A stretch of DNA of 64,000 bases, from NCBI RefSeq assembly GCF_009908165.1, contig NZ_JAAAUC010000006.1, forward strand, positions 1 to 64,000, read 5' to 3'. This document shows, in pieces, positions 32,636 through 43,494 of this stretch. The first letter of the stretch is position 1. Each line of letters starts with the position of its first letter. Under the pieces are notes generated by a model. The model was not told the DNA's origin. It worked only from the letters and a program-made list of their open reading frames with translations, and did no database searches. The DNA comes from Frigidibacter albus. GTDB taxonomy: Bacteria > Pseudomonadota > Alphaproteobacteria > Rhodobacterales > Rhodobacteraceae. A program made the translations under genes and the position numbers.

Positions 32636-35585
32636 CCCCTCCGCCAGACCGCGCCTGTTCGCCCTGCCCTGCGGCGCCGATTTCCCGGCGGCGCTGGTGG
32701 ACGGGATGATCGCGCGGATGGCGGGCCAGCCGCCCGAGGCGATGGCGCGGGTGACGCTGTATCTCAACACCCACCGGATGCTGCGCCGGGTGCGCGAGGT
32801 GTTCGGCGCGCGCGGCGCGCGTCTGCTGCCGCGGCTGCGGCTGGTCACCGATCTTGGCCGCGATCCGCTGGCGGGGCTGCCGCCCGCGATCCCGCCGCTG
32901 CGCCGGCGGCTGGAGCTGGCGCAGCTGGTGGCCGTGCTGGTCGCCCGCCAACCCGATTTCGCGCCCGGAACCGCCACCTATGACCTTGCCGACAGCCTTG
33001 CCACGCTGATGGACGAGATGCAGGGTGAGGGCGTCGACCCTGCCGCGCTGGAACGGCTCGACATCGCCGACCATGCCGCGCATTGGCAGCGGGCGCTGGC
33101 CTTCATCCGCATCGTCGCGCGCTATTTCGACGGCTCCGAAGCGCCCGACCCCGAGGCGCGGCAGCGCAAGGTGGCCGAGGCGCTGGTGCAGGCCTGGGCC
33201 GAGGCGCCGCCGTCGGGGCCGGTGATCGCCGCAGGGTCCACCGGCTCGCGCGGGGCGACATCGCTGTTCCTGCAGGCGGTAGCGCGGCTGCCACAAGGCG
33301 CGGTGGTGCTGCCCGGCTTCGACTTCGACTTGCCCGAGGCGGTGTGGACCGCCCTCGACGACGGCATCTTCCCGGCCGAGGACCACCCGCAATACCGCTT
33401 CTGGACGCTGACCCGCGCACTGGACCTGACCCCGCGTGACGTGGCGCGTTGGAGCGAGGCGCAGGCCCCCTCGGATGCGCGCAACCGCCTGGTCTCGCTC
33501 GCCCTGCGCCCCGCGCCGGTGACGGACCAATGGCTGACCGAGGGCGCGCGGCTGGCCGATCTGGCCGGCGCCACCGCGGGGCTGACGCTGATCGAGGCCC
33601 CGAACCCGCGGACCGAGGCGCTCGCCATTGCGCTGCGGCTGCGGCAGGCGGCCGAGGACGGCACCCGCGCTGCGCTGGTCACGCCCGACCGGCTGCTCGG
33701 GCGGCGCGTGGCGGCGGCGCTGGATCGCTGGGGGATCCTCGCCGACGAATCCGCCGGCCAGCCGCTGGTGCTATCGCCGCCGGGCCGCTTCTTGCGCCAT
33801 GTCGCGGCCCTGGTGGGGCAGAAGCTGACGGTCGAGGCCCTGCTGACCCTGCTCAAGCACCCGCTGACCTGCACGGGCGGCGACACCCGCGGCCCGCATC
33901 TGCTGTTCACGCGCGAGCTGGAGCTGCATCTGCGCCGTCATGGGCCCGCGTTCCCGGGGGCTGCCGATCTGGCGAAATGGGCCGCGAAGGGGCCGGAGGA
34001 TGGCCGGGAGGCTTGGACCCAGTGGCTGGGCGAGACGCTGTGCGGGCTGGAGGCGCTCACCGGCGAACGCCCGCTTTTGGCCTGCATAGAGACGCTTTTG
34101 GTCCGGGCCGAGGCGCTTGCGGCCGGCCCGGGTGGCTCGCCCAAACCCCTCTGGGCCGAGGCGGCAGGGCGCGAGGCCGCGCGGATCATGGGAGAGCTTC
34201 AGCGCGAGGCCCCGCATGGCGGCAGCTTCACCCCGCATGACTTTGCAGACCTGCTGGCGACGCTGCTGCAAGCGGGCTCTGTCCGCACCCCCGATGCGCC
34301 GCATCCGCTGATCGCGATCTGGGGCACGCTCGAGGCGCGGGTGCAGGGGGCGGATCTGGTGATCCTCGGCGGGTTGACCGATGGCGTCTGGCCGGAACTG
34401 CCGCCGCCGGACCCCTGGCTGTCGCGCAAGATGCGGGCCGAGGCGGGGCTGCTGCTGCCCGAGCGCCGCGTCGGCCTTGCCGCGCATGATTTCCAGCAGG
34501 CAGTGGCGGCGCGCGACGTGGTGCTCAGCCGCGCCCTGCGCGATGCCGAGGCGGAAACCGTGCCCTCGCGCTGGCTGAACCGGTTGACCAACCTGCTCAA
34601 CGGGCTGGCGGCGCAGGGCGGCCCGCAGGCGCTGGCGGCGATGCAGGCGCGCGGCGCGGCACTGATCGCGGATGCGCTACGGCTGGAGGCACCCGAGGCC
34701 CCCGCCCCCCGCGCCCACCGCCCCGCCCCGCGCCCGCCGCTGGCCCACCGCCCGCGCGAGCTTGCGGTGACCGGCATCCGCACCCTGATCCGCGATCCCT
34801 ATGCCATCTACGCCCGCCATATCCTGCGGCTTCGCCCGCTGGACCCGATCGGCGCAGCCCCCGATGCGCGGCTGCGCGGGCAGGCGCTGCACCTGATCGT
34901 GGAGCGGTTCATCCGCCAGCGCCCGGCAGGCGAGACGCCCGAGGCGGCGGCGGCCCGGCTGCTGGCGGTCGCGGATGCGGTGCTGACCGAAGAGATCCCC
35001 TGGCCAAGCGCACGGCGGCTGTGGCGGGCGCGGCTGGCCCGCGTGGCGCCGCGCTTTCTGGCGGCAGAGGCCGGGCGCGCAGCGCGTGGCGCGCCGATGC
35101 TGATCGAGAAAACAGGCTCTGTCACACTGCAAACGCTTGGTTTCACCCTCACCGCGCGCCCCGACAGGATCGACCTGCTGGAAGATGGCCGGGTGCATAT
35201 CTACGACTACAAGACCGGCGAGCCGCCAAGCCTGAAGATGCAGGAACATTTCGAAAAGCAACTGCTGCTGGAGGCGGCGATGGCCGAACGCGGTGCCTTC
35301 GCGGCGCTTGGCCCGCGCGAGGTGGAGGCCGTCACCTATATCGGCCTTGGCACCGGCGCCAAGCTGGTCACCAACCCGCTGGAGGATGACATTCTTGGCA
35401 AGACCTGGTCGGGCCTGCACCGGCTGATCGGCGGCTATCTGTTGGAAGGGCGCGGCTATACCGCCCGCCGCGCGATGTTCGAGCAGCGCGATGTCAGCGA
35501 TTACGACCACCTCTCGCGCTATGGCGAATGGGAGCTGAACGAGGCCGCCACCCCCGAGCGCGTCGGCCCGGAGGAGGCATCATGA
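32628..35585 (+). CDS. addB: Double-strand break repair protein AddB
   Basis: AddB is the nuclease and Chi-scanning subunit of the AddAB recombination machine. The 985-residue alphaproteobacterial form has an N-terminal inactive helicase-like region and a C-terminal PD-(D/E)XK nuclease, visible as LTARPDRIDLLEDGRVHIYDYKTG (D and the DYK triad), preceded by LRGQALHLIVERFI. Start is GTG at 32628, overlapping the murU stop; the same frame extends upstream into murU without a better start. Its stop overlaps addA by ATGA. Confidence 0.93.
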   Translation: MFDPSARPRLFALPCGADFPAALVDGMIARMAGQPPEAMARVTLYLNTHRMLRRVREVFGARGARLLPRLRLVTDLGRDPLAGLPPAIPPLRRRLELAQLVAVLVARQPDFAPGTATYDLADSLATLMDEMQGEGVDPAALERLDIADHAAHWQRALAFIRIVARYFDGSEAPDPEARQRKVAEALVQAWAEAPPSGPVIAAGSTGSRGATSLFLQAVARLPQGAVVLPGFDFDLPEAVWTALDDGIFPAEDHPQYRFWTLTRALDLTPRDVARWSEAQAPSDARNRLVSLALRPAPVTDQWLTEGARLADLAGATAGLTLIEAPNPRTEALAIALRLRQAAEDGTRAALVTPDRLLGRRVAAALDRWGILADESAGQPLVLSPPGRFLRHVAALVGQKLTVEALLTLLKHPLTCTGGDTRGPHLLFTRELELHLRRHGPAFPGAADLAKWAAKGPEDGREAWTQWLGETLCGLEALTGERPLLACIETLLVRAEALAAGPGGSPKPLWAEAAGREAARIMGELQREAPHGGSFTPHDFADLLATLLQAGSVRTPDAPHPLIAIWGTLEARVQGADLVILGGLTDGVWPELPPPDPWLSRKMRAEAGLLLPERRVGLAAHDFQQAVAARDVVLSRALRDAEAETVPSRWLNRLTNLLNGLAAQGGPQALAAMQARGAALIADALRLEAPEAPAPRAHRPAPRPPLAHRPRELAVTGIRTLIRDPYAIYARHILRLRPLDPIGAAPDARLRGQALHLIVERFIRQRPAGETPEAAAARLLAVADAVLTEEIPWPSARRLWRARLARVAPRFLAAEAGRAARGAPMLIEKTGSVTLQTLGFTLTARPDRIDLLEDGRVHIYDYKTGEPPSLKMQEHFEKQLLLEAAMAERGAFAALGPREVEAVTYIGLGTGAKLVTNPLEDDILGKTWSGLHRLIGGYLLEGRGYTARRAMFEQRDVSDYDHLSRYGEWELNEAATPERVGPEEAS

Positions 35586-38500
35586 CCCGCAACGCCGCAA
35601 GCCAGCGGCAGGTTCTGGCAGCAGAGCCCCGCGCCTCGACCTGGCTGTCGGCCAATGCCGGGTCAGGCAAGACCCGGGTGCTGACGGACCGGGTGGCGCG
35701 GCTGCTTCTGGGCGGGACCGAGCCGCAGCATATCCTGTGCCTGACCTATACCAAGGCCGCCGCGTCCGAGATGCAGAACCGCCTGTTCCGGCGCCTTGGT
35801 GAGTGGGCGATGCTGGAGGAGGGCCGCCTGCGCGCCGCGCTGGCCGAGCTTGGCATCGACGGCATGGTCAGCGACGAGACGCTGGCCGAGGCGCGGCGGT
35901 TGTTCGCCCGCGCCATCGAGACGCCGGGCGGGCTGCGGATCCAGACGATCCATTCGTTTTGCGCCGGCCTGCTGCGGCGCTTCCCGCTGGAGGCGGGCGT
36001 GTCGCCCAGCTTCACCGAGATGGATGACCGCGCCGCCGAACTCTTGCGCGCCGAGATCGTGGAAGAGCTTGCGGGCGGCGAGGATGTCGGCGCCGTGGAT
36101 GCGCTGGCGGGGCTGGTGGCGGGCGATGACCTCTCGCCGGTGCTGGGCGATTTGTGCAGGAATAGTGACGCATTTGCCGTTCCGCTGAGCCGCCCGGCGG
36201 CGCTGGCGCTGTTCGGCCTGCCGCCCGGCCATGACCGCGCCGCGCTGCTGGCCGAGGTGCTGATGGGGGATGAAGCGGCGCTGCTGGCCGACTTGGTGCC
36301 GCTGCTGCTGGCGAGCGGCCCCAACGATTGCAAGGCGGGGGAGCGGCTGGCCTCGCTGAACCTCACGGACACCGACTGCCTGACCGCGCTGGAAGATGTG
36401 CTGCTGACCGGCAAGGGCGCGAAAGAGCCCTTCACTGCCAAGACCGGCAGCTTCCCGACCAAGGGCCTTGCCTCCGGCCCCTGCGCGCCGCTGATGCCCC
36501 GCCTGCAGGCGCTGATGCTGCGGGTGGAGGCGGCGCGGCCGCGGCGGATCGCGCTCGCGGCAGCAGAGCGCGCGCTGGCGCTGCACCGTTTCGCCGCCGC
36601 CTTCCTGCCGCGCTATCACGCCCGCAAGGCCGCCCGCGGCTGGCTGGATTTCGATGACCTGATCGCCCGCGCCGGGCGGTTGCTGTCGGACCGCAGCGTG
36701 GCGCAATGGGTGCTGTTCCGGCTCGATGGCGGCATCGACCACATTCTGGTGGATGAGGCACAAGATACCAGCCCCGGCCAATGGGCGGTGATCGAACGGC
36801 TGAGCGAGGAGTTCACCGCCGGCGAGGGCGCGCGCGAAGGGCGGCGCACGCTGTTCGTGGTGGGGGACAAGAAACAGTCGATCTACAGCTTTCAGGGCGC
36901 CGACCTGACCGCCTTTGACCGGATGCGCGGCCAGTTTGCCAGCCGTTTTCAGGCCGTCGGCGCGGCGATGCAGGATCTGACGCTGGACCACTCCTTCCGC
37001 TCTGCCCCCGCGGTGCTGCACGTGGTGGACCTTGCCTTTGACGGGCGCGAAGATCGCGGCATCGGCGGCGCGCCGCTGCACCTGGCCTTCAAGGAGCAGA
37101 TGCCGGGGCGCGTGGACCTTTGGCCGCTGATCCCCAAGGCGGAGCGCGAGGAGCCCGAGGCCTGGGACGCGCCGGTGGACCAGTTGCCCGAGGCGCATCC
37201 GGCGGTGCAGCTGGCCCGCCGCATCGCGGCTTGGATCGGTGAAACCATCGCCGCGGGCACGCAGATCCCGGTGCCCGGCGGCACGCGCCCGGTACATGAG
37301 GGTGATTTCCTGATCCTGGTGCAGCGGCGCTCGGAGCTGTTCGCCGAGATCATCGCGGCCTGCAAGGCGGCGGGGCTGGCGATTGCGGGCGCCGACCGGC
37401 TGAAGCTGGGCGGCGAGCTGGCGGTGAAGGACATCCGCGCCGTGCTGGCCTTTCTGGCGACGCCCGAGGATGACCTGTCGCTGGCCGCGGCCCTCCGCTC
37501 GCCCCTGTTCGGCTGGACCGAGGCGCAGCTTTACGATCTGGCGCAGCCGCGCAAGGGCTACCTGTGGCAGGCGCTGCGCGGGCGCGAGGATCATGCGGAC
37601 ACGCGCGCGATCCTGAATGACCTGCGCGACCGGGCCGATTTCCTGCGGCCCTATGAGCTGATCGAACGGCTGCTGACGCGCCACGGTGGCCGCAAGCGGC
37701 TGGTGGCGCGGCTGGGGCCGGAGGCGGAGGACGGCATCGATGAGCTGCTGACCCAGGCGCTGGCCTTTGAACGCAGCGCGGTGCCCAGCCTGACTGGGTT
37801 CCTGGTCTGGATGGAGGGCGGCGATGTCGAGGTGAAGCGCCGTCCCGAGGCGGCGGGCCGCGCCATCCGGGTGATGACGGTGCATGGCGCCAAGGGGCTG
37901 GAGGCGCCGGTGGTGATCTTGCCCGACACCATCCGCGGCGAGCGCAACCGGGGCGCCGCGATCCTGCGGCTGGAGGATGGCCCGCCGGTCTGGGGTGCGA
38001 ATGCCGATGACTCGCCCCCGCTGATGACTGCGGCCCGCGCGGCCGCGAAGGCGCGGGAGGCGGAGGAGCGGGACCGGCTGCTCTATGTGGCGATGACGCG
38101 GGCGGAAAGCTGGCTGGTGGCCTGCGGCGCGGGCGATGCGGGCAATAGCGGCGATCAGTGGTGGAGCCTTGTGGCCGCCGCGATGGAGAAGGCCGGGGCC
38201 GAACCGGCGCAGGCGGGGTTTGGGCCGATCCTGCGCTTTGCCTCGGGCGAATGGCCGGCGGATGCGCCCGCCGCTGCCCCCATCGTGGCTCAAGCGGATT
38301 TGCCGCCTCTGCCGGGTTGGGCGCTGCACCCGGCGCCGCCCGCCATCGGGCCGGAAAAGCCGCTCTCCCCCTCGGACCTCGGCGGCGCCAAGGCGCTGCC
38401 CGGCGAGGCGGCGTTGCTGGATGAGGATGCCGCGCTGCGCCGAGGGCGGCAGTTGCACCTGCTGTTGGAGCATCTGCCCGACTGGCCCATTGAGGCGCAG

Positions 38501-38947
38501 GCTGAGATCGCCCTGCGGCTGCTCTCGGTCGGCGAAGACAGTGCCGATCCTGCAGAGATAGAGACTGTTCTGGTCGAGGCGCAGGCGGTTCTGACCAGCG
38601 AGGCGATGCGCCCCTGGCTCGGCCCCGAGACACTGGCCGAAGTCGAGATCACCGCGCATCTGGCGGAACTCGGCGGCCGCAGGATCCACGGCATCCTCGA
38701 CCGGCTGTGGATCGGCGAGGACCGGGTGCTGGCGATCGACTACAAGTCGAACGCCGTGGTTCCCTCACGCCCCGAGGATGTGCCCTTGGGCCTGCTGCGC
38801 CAGATGGGGGCCTATGCCGCGGCGCTGGAACAGATCTACCCGGGCCGCCGGATCGACACCGCGATCCTGTGGGTGCGAACCGGCCAGCTGATGCCGCTGC
38901 CTTGCGATATCGTGAGGGCGGCCTTGCAAGCGGGCACCATCCCTTGA
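35582..38947 (+). CDS. addA: Double-strand break repair helicase AddA
   Basis: AddA is the UvrD-type helicase-nuclease that processes DNA ends for RecA loading. In order the 1121-residue protein shows Walker A (ANAGSGKTRVLTDRV), LCLTYTKAAASEM, the Walker B region DHILVDEAQDTSPGQW, GDKKQSIYSFQGA, the late helicase motifs VMTVHGAKGLEAPVVILPD and LLYVAMTRAESWLV, and a C-terminal nuclease domain (LAIDYKSNAV). Size and order are normal. It is the last gene of the coupled tsaE-murU-addBA run, with trxA 57 bp downstream. Confidence 0.96.
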   Translation: MTRNAASQRQVLAAEPRASTWLSANAGSGKTRVLTDRVARLLLGGTEPQHILCLTYTKAAASEMQNRLFRRLGEWAMLEEGRLRAALAELGIDGMVSDETLAEARRLFARAIETPGGLRIQTIHSFCAGLLRRFPLEAGVSPSFTEMDDRAAELLRAEIVEELAGGEDVGAVDALAGLVAGDDLSPVLGDLCRNSDAFAVPLSRPAALALFGLPPGHDRAALLAEVLMGDEAALLADLVPLLLASGPNDCKAGERLASLNLTDTDCLTALEDVLLTGKGAKEPFTAKTGSFPTKGLASGPCAPLMPRLQALMLRVEAARPRRIALAAAERALALHRFAAAFLPRYHARKAARGWLDFDDLIARAGRLLSDRSVAQWVLFRLDGGIDHILVDEAQDTSPGQWAVIERLSEEFTAGEGAREGRRTLFVVGDKKQSIYSFQGADLTAFDRMRGQFASRFQAVGAAMQDLTLDHSFRSAPAVLHVVDLAFDGREDRGIGGAPLHLAFKEQMPGRVDLWPLIPKAEREEPEAWDAPVDQLPEAHPAVQLARRIAAWIGETIAAGTQIPVPGGTRPVHEGDFLILVQRRSELFAEIIAACKAAGLAIAGADRLKLGGELAVKDIRAVLAFLATPEDDLSLAAALRSPLFGWTEAQLYDLAQPRKGYLWQALRGREDHADTRAILNDLRDRADFLRPYELIERLLTRHGGRKRLVARLGPEAEDGIDELLTQALAFERSAVPSLTGFLVWMEGGDVEVKRRPEAAGRAIRVMTVHGAKGLEAPVVILPDTIRGERNRGAAILRLEDGPPVWGANADDSPPLMTAARAAAKAREAEERDRLLYVAMTRAESWLVACGAGDAGNSGDQWWSLVAAAMEKAGAEPAQAGFGPILRFASGEWPADAPAAAPIVAQADLPPLPGWALHPAPPAIGPEKPLSPSDLGGAKALPGEAALLDEDAALRRGRQLHLLLEHLPDWPIEAQAEIALRLLSVGEDSADPAEIETVLVEAQAVLTSEAMRPWLGPETLAEVEITAHLAELGGRRIHGILDRLWIGEDRVLAIDYKSNAVVPSRPEDVPLGLLRQMGAYAAALEQIYPGRRIDTAILWVRTGQLMPLPCDIVRAALQAGTIP

Positions 38948-39004
38948 CCTGCCCTGCCCGCATCCATACTTTCAGGTCCAACCCGTTTCATCAGGAGAAC
39001 GCCG

Positions 39005-39325
39005 ATGGCGACCCATGCCGTGACCGATGCCACCTTTGACGCCGAAGTCCGCCAGTCGGATATTCCGGTCGTCGTGGACTTCTGGGCCGAATGGTGCGGC
39101 CCCTGCCGCCAGATCGGCCCGGCGCTGGAAGAGATCGCCACCGAGATGGAAGGCAAGGTCAAGATCGTGAAGATCAACGTCGACGAGAACCCCGACAGCC
39201 CGGCGCAGCTGGGTGTGCGCGGCATCCCGGCGCTGTTCCTGTTCAAGGACGGCCAGGTCGTGTCGAACAAGGTTGGTGCTGCGCCCAAGGCCGCACTGCA
39301 AAGCTGGATCCAGTCGGCGATCTGA
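39005..39325 (+). CDS. trxA: Thioredoxin
   Basis: This 106-residue cytoplasmic thioredoxin reduces protein disulfides. The active site is [10 protein letters not shown] with C31 and C34, followed by the conserved KINVDENPD and the cis-proline region [12 protein letters not shown]. It is preceded by an AGGAGAA ribosome-binding site and closed by an intrinsic terminator. It lies downstream of addA, a common position in this group. Confidence 0.97.
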   Translation: MATHAVTDATFDAEVRQSDIPVVVDFWAEWCGPCRQIGPALEEIATEMEGKVKIVKINVDENPDSPAQLGVRGIPALFLFKDGQVVSNKVGAAPKAALQSWIQSAI

Positions 39326-39346
39326 TTGCTGGCAACCGAAACGAGA

Positions 39347-39372
39347 GGGGCGCCCATTGCGGCGCCCCTTTT
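39347..39372 (+). terminator. Intrinsic terminator of trxA
   Basis: GGGGCGCC and GGCGCCCC form a perfect 8-bp GC stem with a 6-base loop, followed by TTTT. It also stands directly at the convergent end of the minus-strand phosphotransferase gene. Confidence 0.9.
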
Positions 39373-39376
39373 GCGT

Positions 39377-40369
39377 TCAGCGCAGGTCCGGGAACGCCCG
39401 CCGCGCGATGGCGCGGAGCGCTGCCAGCCGGATCTGCTGCAGAAGGTCGGACTTCGCCGCCGCCGCCGGAATCCGCGCCCAGTCTGCGACAATCTGGTTG
39501 CGCAGCAGGAAGCCGATGCTGGCGTCGTCGCAGCCCGAGAACGCGTAGCCCTTGAAGAAGGCCACCAGTGCCCGCGGCGGCAGCACCTCGCCCTCGGGGA
39601 TCTGCTCGGGGTCGGTGCAGGTGACGGCATAGTTCAGCAGCAGCCGAGCCACGTCATGCCCCACGGGGGCGCTTTGCGCCGGGGCGAAGTCCAGCCCCCA
39701 TGCCCCGCCCTGCCCCGGCGGATCGCCCGCCAGCACCAGGTTGCGCAGGTTCATGTCGCCGTGCCGCCCCCCGGCGCGGGCGGGCAAGCCATCATAGCGC
39801 GCGCCCTCGGCGATCACCCGGTCGCTCAGCGCGAGGAACTCGCGCGCCAGCGGCACCTGGCGGCGGCCGGCCTCCACCGCGTCACGCTGACGGGCCAGGT
39901 GGTCGCAGACGGCGCGGGGGCGGTAGGCGCGCATCCCGGCATCGGTGGCGGTGTGGAAGCGCGAGAGCCAGGCACCACACGCCTCCAGCGCGTCATCGAG
40001 CTGTTCGGGCCGCGTCGCCTGTTCCATGATCGCGGCGGCGGTGTCGCCCGGCACCCGCTCCATCAGCAGGGCATGGCTTTCGGGCAGGGCGGCGAGCACG
40101 CGCGGCACCCCTCCACCCATGGCGCGCAGGGCGGCCTGCTGCGCGGCAAGGCTGCCCGAGAACAGCGCGGGATCGGCCGGCAGCGGCGCCAGTTTCAGCA
40201 CCAGCGGTGGGTGGCCGGGGGCCGTCATCTCCAGCACGATGCGGCGGCGGGTGGGCTCGTCGCGCCAGGACAGCATCTTGGGCGCATAGCCATCAACCGG
40301 CACCTCTGCCATCGCGGCGAGCCGCGGCCACAGCGCCATCGCCGCCTGTTCCAGCCCTGTCCTGCTCAT
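39377..40369 (-). CDS. Aminoglycoside phosphotransferase-like kinase family protein
   Basis: A 330-residue kinase-fold protein. The catalytic loop is visible as [16 protein letters not shown] and the metal site as WGLDFAPAQ; the ATP-binding N-lobe includes [20 protein letters not shown]. Family members phosphorylate small molecules such as choline, sugars or antibiotics; nothing here shows the substrate and a resistance role should not be assumed. It is transcribed alone, convergent with trxA and divergent from hslV. ATG at 40369 ([11 protein letters not shown]) is preferred; another ATG lies two codons upstream, and the much longer open frame shadows hslV. Confidence 0.8.
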   Translation of the reverse strand: MSRTGLEQAAMALWPRLAAMAEVPVDGYAPKMLSWRDEPTRRRIVLEMTAPGHPPLVLKLAPLPADPALFSGSLAAQQAALRAMGGGVPRVLAALPESHALLMERVPGDTAAAIMEQATRPEQLDDALEACGAWLSRFHTATDAGMRAYRPRAVCDHLARQRDAVEAGRRQVPLAREFLALSDRVIAEGARYDGLPARAGGRHGDMNLRNLVLAGDPPGQGGAWGLDFAPAQSAPVGHDVARLLLNYAVTCTDPEQIPEGEVLPPRALVAFFKGYAFSGCDDASIGFLLRNQIVADWARIPAAAAKSDLLQQIRLAALRAIARRAFPDLR

Positions 40370-40499
40370 TCCCATCCTGTCCGTTTGGCCCCGCACCATG
40401 CTGGCCGATCTGCGTGGCGAGGGGAAGGGGCGGCAAGCGGGGTTGCGGCCCACGGCCCCACGCCCATATTCAGTCCGTGACACAACGGAAGGCAGATCC

Positions 40500-41081
40500 A
40501 TGACGCGTGACGAGTTTCCAGGCTGGCACGGCACCACGATCATCGGGGTGCGCCGCGGCGGCAAGGTGGTGATTGCCGGCGATGGCCAGGTCAGCCTTGG
40601 CCAGACGGTCATCAAGGGCTCGGCCCGCAAGGTGCGCCGCCTGTCACCCGGCGGGCATGACGTGGTCGCTGGCTTCGCCGGATCGACCGCCGATGCCTTC
40701 ACCCTGCTGGAGCGGCTCGAGAAGAAGCTGGAGGCCGCGCCCGGCCAACTGGCCCGCGCATGCGTGGAACTGGCAAAGGACTGGCGCACCGACAAGTATC
40801 TGCAAAAGCTGGAGGCGATGCTGATCGTGACCGACGGCACCGCGCTGCTGGTCGTTACCGGCGCAGGCGATGTGCTGGAGCCGGAGCATGACGTCGCCGC
40901 CATCGGCTCGGGCGGGAACTATGCCTTGGCCGCCGCACGGGCGCTGATGGAGACGGAGTTCGATGCCGAGACCATCGCCCGCAAGGCGATGGCGATTGCG
41001 GCTGACATCTGCGTCTACACCAATGGCAAGCTGACGGTGGAGAGCATCGAGGGGGCCAGCCATGTCTCCAGCCGTGACTGA
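40500..41081 (+). CDS. hslV: ATP-dependent protease subunit HslV
   Basis: HslV forms the proteolytic chamber of the HslUV protease in the cytoplasm. The 193-residue protein shows [24 protein letters not shown] near the start; the catalytic Thr is T12 or T13 after removal of a short leader ([11 protein letters not shown]), the longer N-terminus usual in alphaproteobacteria. [15 protein letters not shown] and [16 protein letters not shown] follow as expected. The ATG at 40500 is preceded by GGAAGG. A membrane protein gene overlaps its end and hslU follows. Confidence 0.95.
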   Translation: MTRDEFPGWHGTTIIGVRRGGKVVIAGDGQVSLGQTVIKGSARKVRRLSPGGHDVVAGFAGSTADAFTLLERLEKKLEAAPGQLARACVELAKDWRTDKYLQKLEAMLIVTDGTALLVVTGAGDVLEPEHDVAAIGSGGNYALAAARALMETEFDAETIARKAMAIAADICVYTNGKLTVESIEGASHVSSRD

Positions 41082-42132
41082 CGCCCCCGGCTTCACCCGC
41101 GATGACCTGCGCGCCGGCGTTGCCGCCGGGCTGCTGACCGAACCGCAGGCCGCCAGCCTGCTGGCGCTGGCGCAGGCCCGGCATGGCGCCCGCAGCACCC
41201 TGCCGGAAGAAGACGAACCCTTCGAGCTGTTCCGCGGCTTTGCCGAGATCTTCATCTCGGTCGGGCTCGTGCTGCTGCTGTCGGGCGTGATCGGCATCTC
41301 GGCGCTGTTCGGCAGCCCGCTGCTGCTGATGGCGGTGACCGCTGGCGCTTGCTGGATGCTGGCGCGCTATTTCACCCTGCGGCGGCGGATGGTGCTGCCG
41401 TCGATCGTGCTGGTCTGCGGCTTTGCGGCCGCCATCGCCGCGGTGGCGGGCTGGCTGGTGGGACCGGAGGGGACCGGCGGCGGGCTGCTGACCTGTGCGC
41501 TGATCGCGGCGGGGCTGGCGCTGTGGTATCGCGTGTTCCGCCTGCCCTTCACCATGTTCCTGCTGGGGCTGACCGGGCTTGCGGCCGTCGTCATCGTCAC
41601 GGACAGCATCGCGCCGGACGCTGCCCTGCATGGCTGGCAGGCGATGTTCGATCTGCGCGCCGGGTCCGGCCTTGCGCTTGGCACGCTGGCCTTTGGCCTT
41701 GCGGCCTTCGCAGGTGGCATGTGGTTCGACAGCCGCGATCCGCACCGGCTTGGCCGCCATGCCGCCAGCGGGTTCTGGCTGCATCTGCTGGCCGCGCCGG
41801 CGCTGGTGAACACCGTGGCGCTGACCTTCTACAACATGGGCCCCGGCACCGGCTATGTGCTGCTGGCGCTCGCGCTCGGGCTGATCGCCATGCTGGCGCT
41901 GGTGATCGACCGGCGCAGCTTCCTGACCGCAGGCATCGGTTACCTCGCCTTCCTCATCACGCTTGTCGCCCGGCAGGGCGGCGAGCTGGACTGGCCCTGG
42001 GTCGTGCTGATCCTCGGCGCCGTCATCACCGGCCTTGGCGCCACCTGGACTGACCTGCGCGCCCGCCTGATGCGCGCGCTCCCGGGCTTTCCGGGCAAGC
42101 GCCGCCTGCCGCCCTATCTGGAGACCCCATGA
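41062..42132 (+). CDS. Polytopic membrane protein encoded between hslV and hslU
   Basis: A 356-residue protein with a soluble N-terminal part ([25 protein letters not shown], a short helical hairpin resembling the start of DUF2157/DUF4401-type proteins) and then about ten hydrophobic segments. No catalytic motif is recognised. Its start overlaps hslV by 20 bp and its end overlaps hslU by 4 bp (ATGA), so it must be translated together with the protease genes. Whether it serves HslUV, for example in envelope stress, is unknown; the coupling is the only hint. Confidence 0.75.
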   Translation: MSPAVTDAPGFTRDDLRAGVAAGLLTEPQAASLLALAQARHGARSTLPEEDEPFELFRGFAEIFISVGLVLLLSGVIGISALFGSPLLLMAVTAGACWMLARYFTLRRRMVLPSIVLVCGFAAAIAAVAGWLVGPEGTGGGLLTCALIAAGLALWYRVFRLPFTMFLLGLTGLAAVVIVTDSIAPDAALHGWQAMFDLRAGSGLALGTLAFGLAAFAGGMWFDSRDPHRLGRHAASGFWLHLLAAPALVNTVALTFYNMGPGTGYVLLALALGLIAMLALVIDRRSFLTAGIGYLAFLITLVARQGGELDWPWVVLILGAVITGLGATWTDLRARLMRALPGFPGKRRLPPYLETP

Positions 42133-43436
42133 CCGACCTGACCCCGCGCGAGATCGTATCCGAGCTCGACCGCTACATCATCGGCCAAAGTGGCGCCAAG
42201 CGCGCCGTGGCCGTGGCCCTGCGCAACCGCTGGCGGCGCAAGCTGCTGGGGGATGACCTGCGCGAAGAGGTGTATCCGAAGAACATCCTGATGATCGGTC
42301 CCACCGGCGTCGGCAAGACCGAGATCAGCCGCCGTCTGGCAAAGCTGGCCCGCGCGCCCTTCATCAAGGTCGAGGCGACGAAGTTCACCGAGGTCGGCTA
42401 TGTCGGCCGCGATGTCGAACAGATCATCCGTGATCTGGCCGATGCCGCCATCGTCGACACCCGCACCCGAATGCGCGAGGAGGTGAAGGCCCGCGCCCAC
42501 AAGGCCGCCGAGGAACGGGTGATCGAGGCGCTGGCCGGCACCGAGGCGCGCGAGGGCACCCGCGAGATGTTCCGCGGCAAGCTGAAGCGCGGCGAGCTGG
42601 ACGCGACGGTGATCGAGCTGGAGGTGGCCGACAGCGGCCCCGCCATGCCGTTCGAACTGCCGGGGCAGCCCGGCGGGATGGGCATGGGTGCGATGAACCT
42701 GGGCGAGATCTTCGGCAAGGCCTTCGGCGCCCGCAAGATCCGCAAGAAGCTGACCGTGGCCGAAAGCTATGACCTGCTGATCAGCGAAGAGGCCGACAAG
42801 TTGCTGGACGATGAGATCGTGAAGGCCGCCGCGCTGGAGGCGGTGCAGGAGAGCGGCATCGTGTTCATCGACGAGATCGACAAGGTCTGCGCCCGCGCCG
42901 ATGCCCGCGGCGCCGATATCTCGCGCGAGGGCGTGCAGCGCGACCTGCTGCCGCTGATCGAGGGCACGACGGTCAGCACCAAATATGGCCCGGTGAAGAC
43001 CGACCATATCCTGTTCATCGCCTCGGGCGCCTTCCACATCGCCAAGCCCTCGGACCTGCTGCCCGAGTTGCAGGGCCGCCTGCCGATCCGGGTGGAGCTG
43101 CGCGCGCTGACGGAAGAGGATTTCGTGCGAATCCTGACCGAGACGGACAACGCGCTGACCCGCCAATACACAGCGCTGATGGCGACGGAGCAGGTGACGG
43201 TGACCTTTACCCCCGAAGGCATCGCCGCGCTGGCCCGCATTGCCGCCGAGGTGAACCGCAGCATCGAGAATATCGGGGCGCGGCGGCTTTACACGGTGAT
43301 GGAGCGGGTGTTCGAGGAGCTGTCCTTCACCGCGCCGGACCGGGGCGGCGAGGCGGTGGTGGTGGATGCCGATTTCGTCGAGAAGAACCTTGGCGACCTG
43401 TCCCGCTCCGCCGATCTGAGCCGTTACGTGCTGTAA
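42129..43436 (+). CDS. hslU: ATP-dependent protease ATPase subunit HslU
   Basis: HslU is the AAA+ unfoldase that feeds HslV. The 435-residue protein has the conserved start [31 protein letters not shown] (written here only as family pattern), Walker [16 protein letters not shown], pore loop GYVGRDVE, Walker B FIDEIDK and the C-terminal sensor segment [15 protein letters not shown] ending in LSRYVL, whose tail inserts into HslV. The intermediate I-domain is present at about 110-240. It overlaps the upstream membrane protein gene by ATGA. Confidence 0.96.
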   Translation: MTDLTPREIVSELDRYIIGQSGAKRAVAVALRNRWRRKLLGDDLREEVYPKNILMIGPTGVGKTEISRRLAKLARAPFIKVEATKFTEVGYVGRDVEQIIRDLADAAIVDTRTRMREEVKARAHKAAEERVIEALAGTEAREGTREMFRGKLKRGELDATVIELEVADSGPAMPFELPGQPGGMGMGAMNLGEIFGKAFGARKIRKKLTVAESYDLLISEEADKLLDDEIVKAAALEAVQESGIVFIDEIDKVCARADARGADISREGVQRDLLPLIEGTTVSTKYGPVKTDHILFIASGAFHIAKPSDLLPELQGRLPIRVELRALTEEDFVRILTETDNALTRQYTALMATEQVTVTFTPEGIAALARIAAEVNRSIENIGARRLYTVMERVFEELSFTAPDRGGEAVVVDADFVEKNLGDLSRSADLSRYVL

Positions 43437-43494
43437 CGCTGGCGATGCGCGCCGGGGCGGGCTACGAAATTCGTGACCTGTCCCGGAGCGCGCC

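Noticed and set aside
35663-38689. Minus-strand open frame of over 1000 codons opposite addA
   Set aside because: It covers the whole of a well-supported helicase gene in antisense, is rich in His/Gln/Arg and has no recognisable domain.
39377-40369. Aminoglycoside resistance gene
   Set aside because: Only the general kinase fold is visible; the family covers many housekeeping kinases and nothing indicates a drug substrate.
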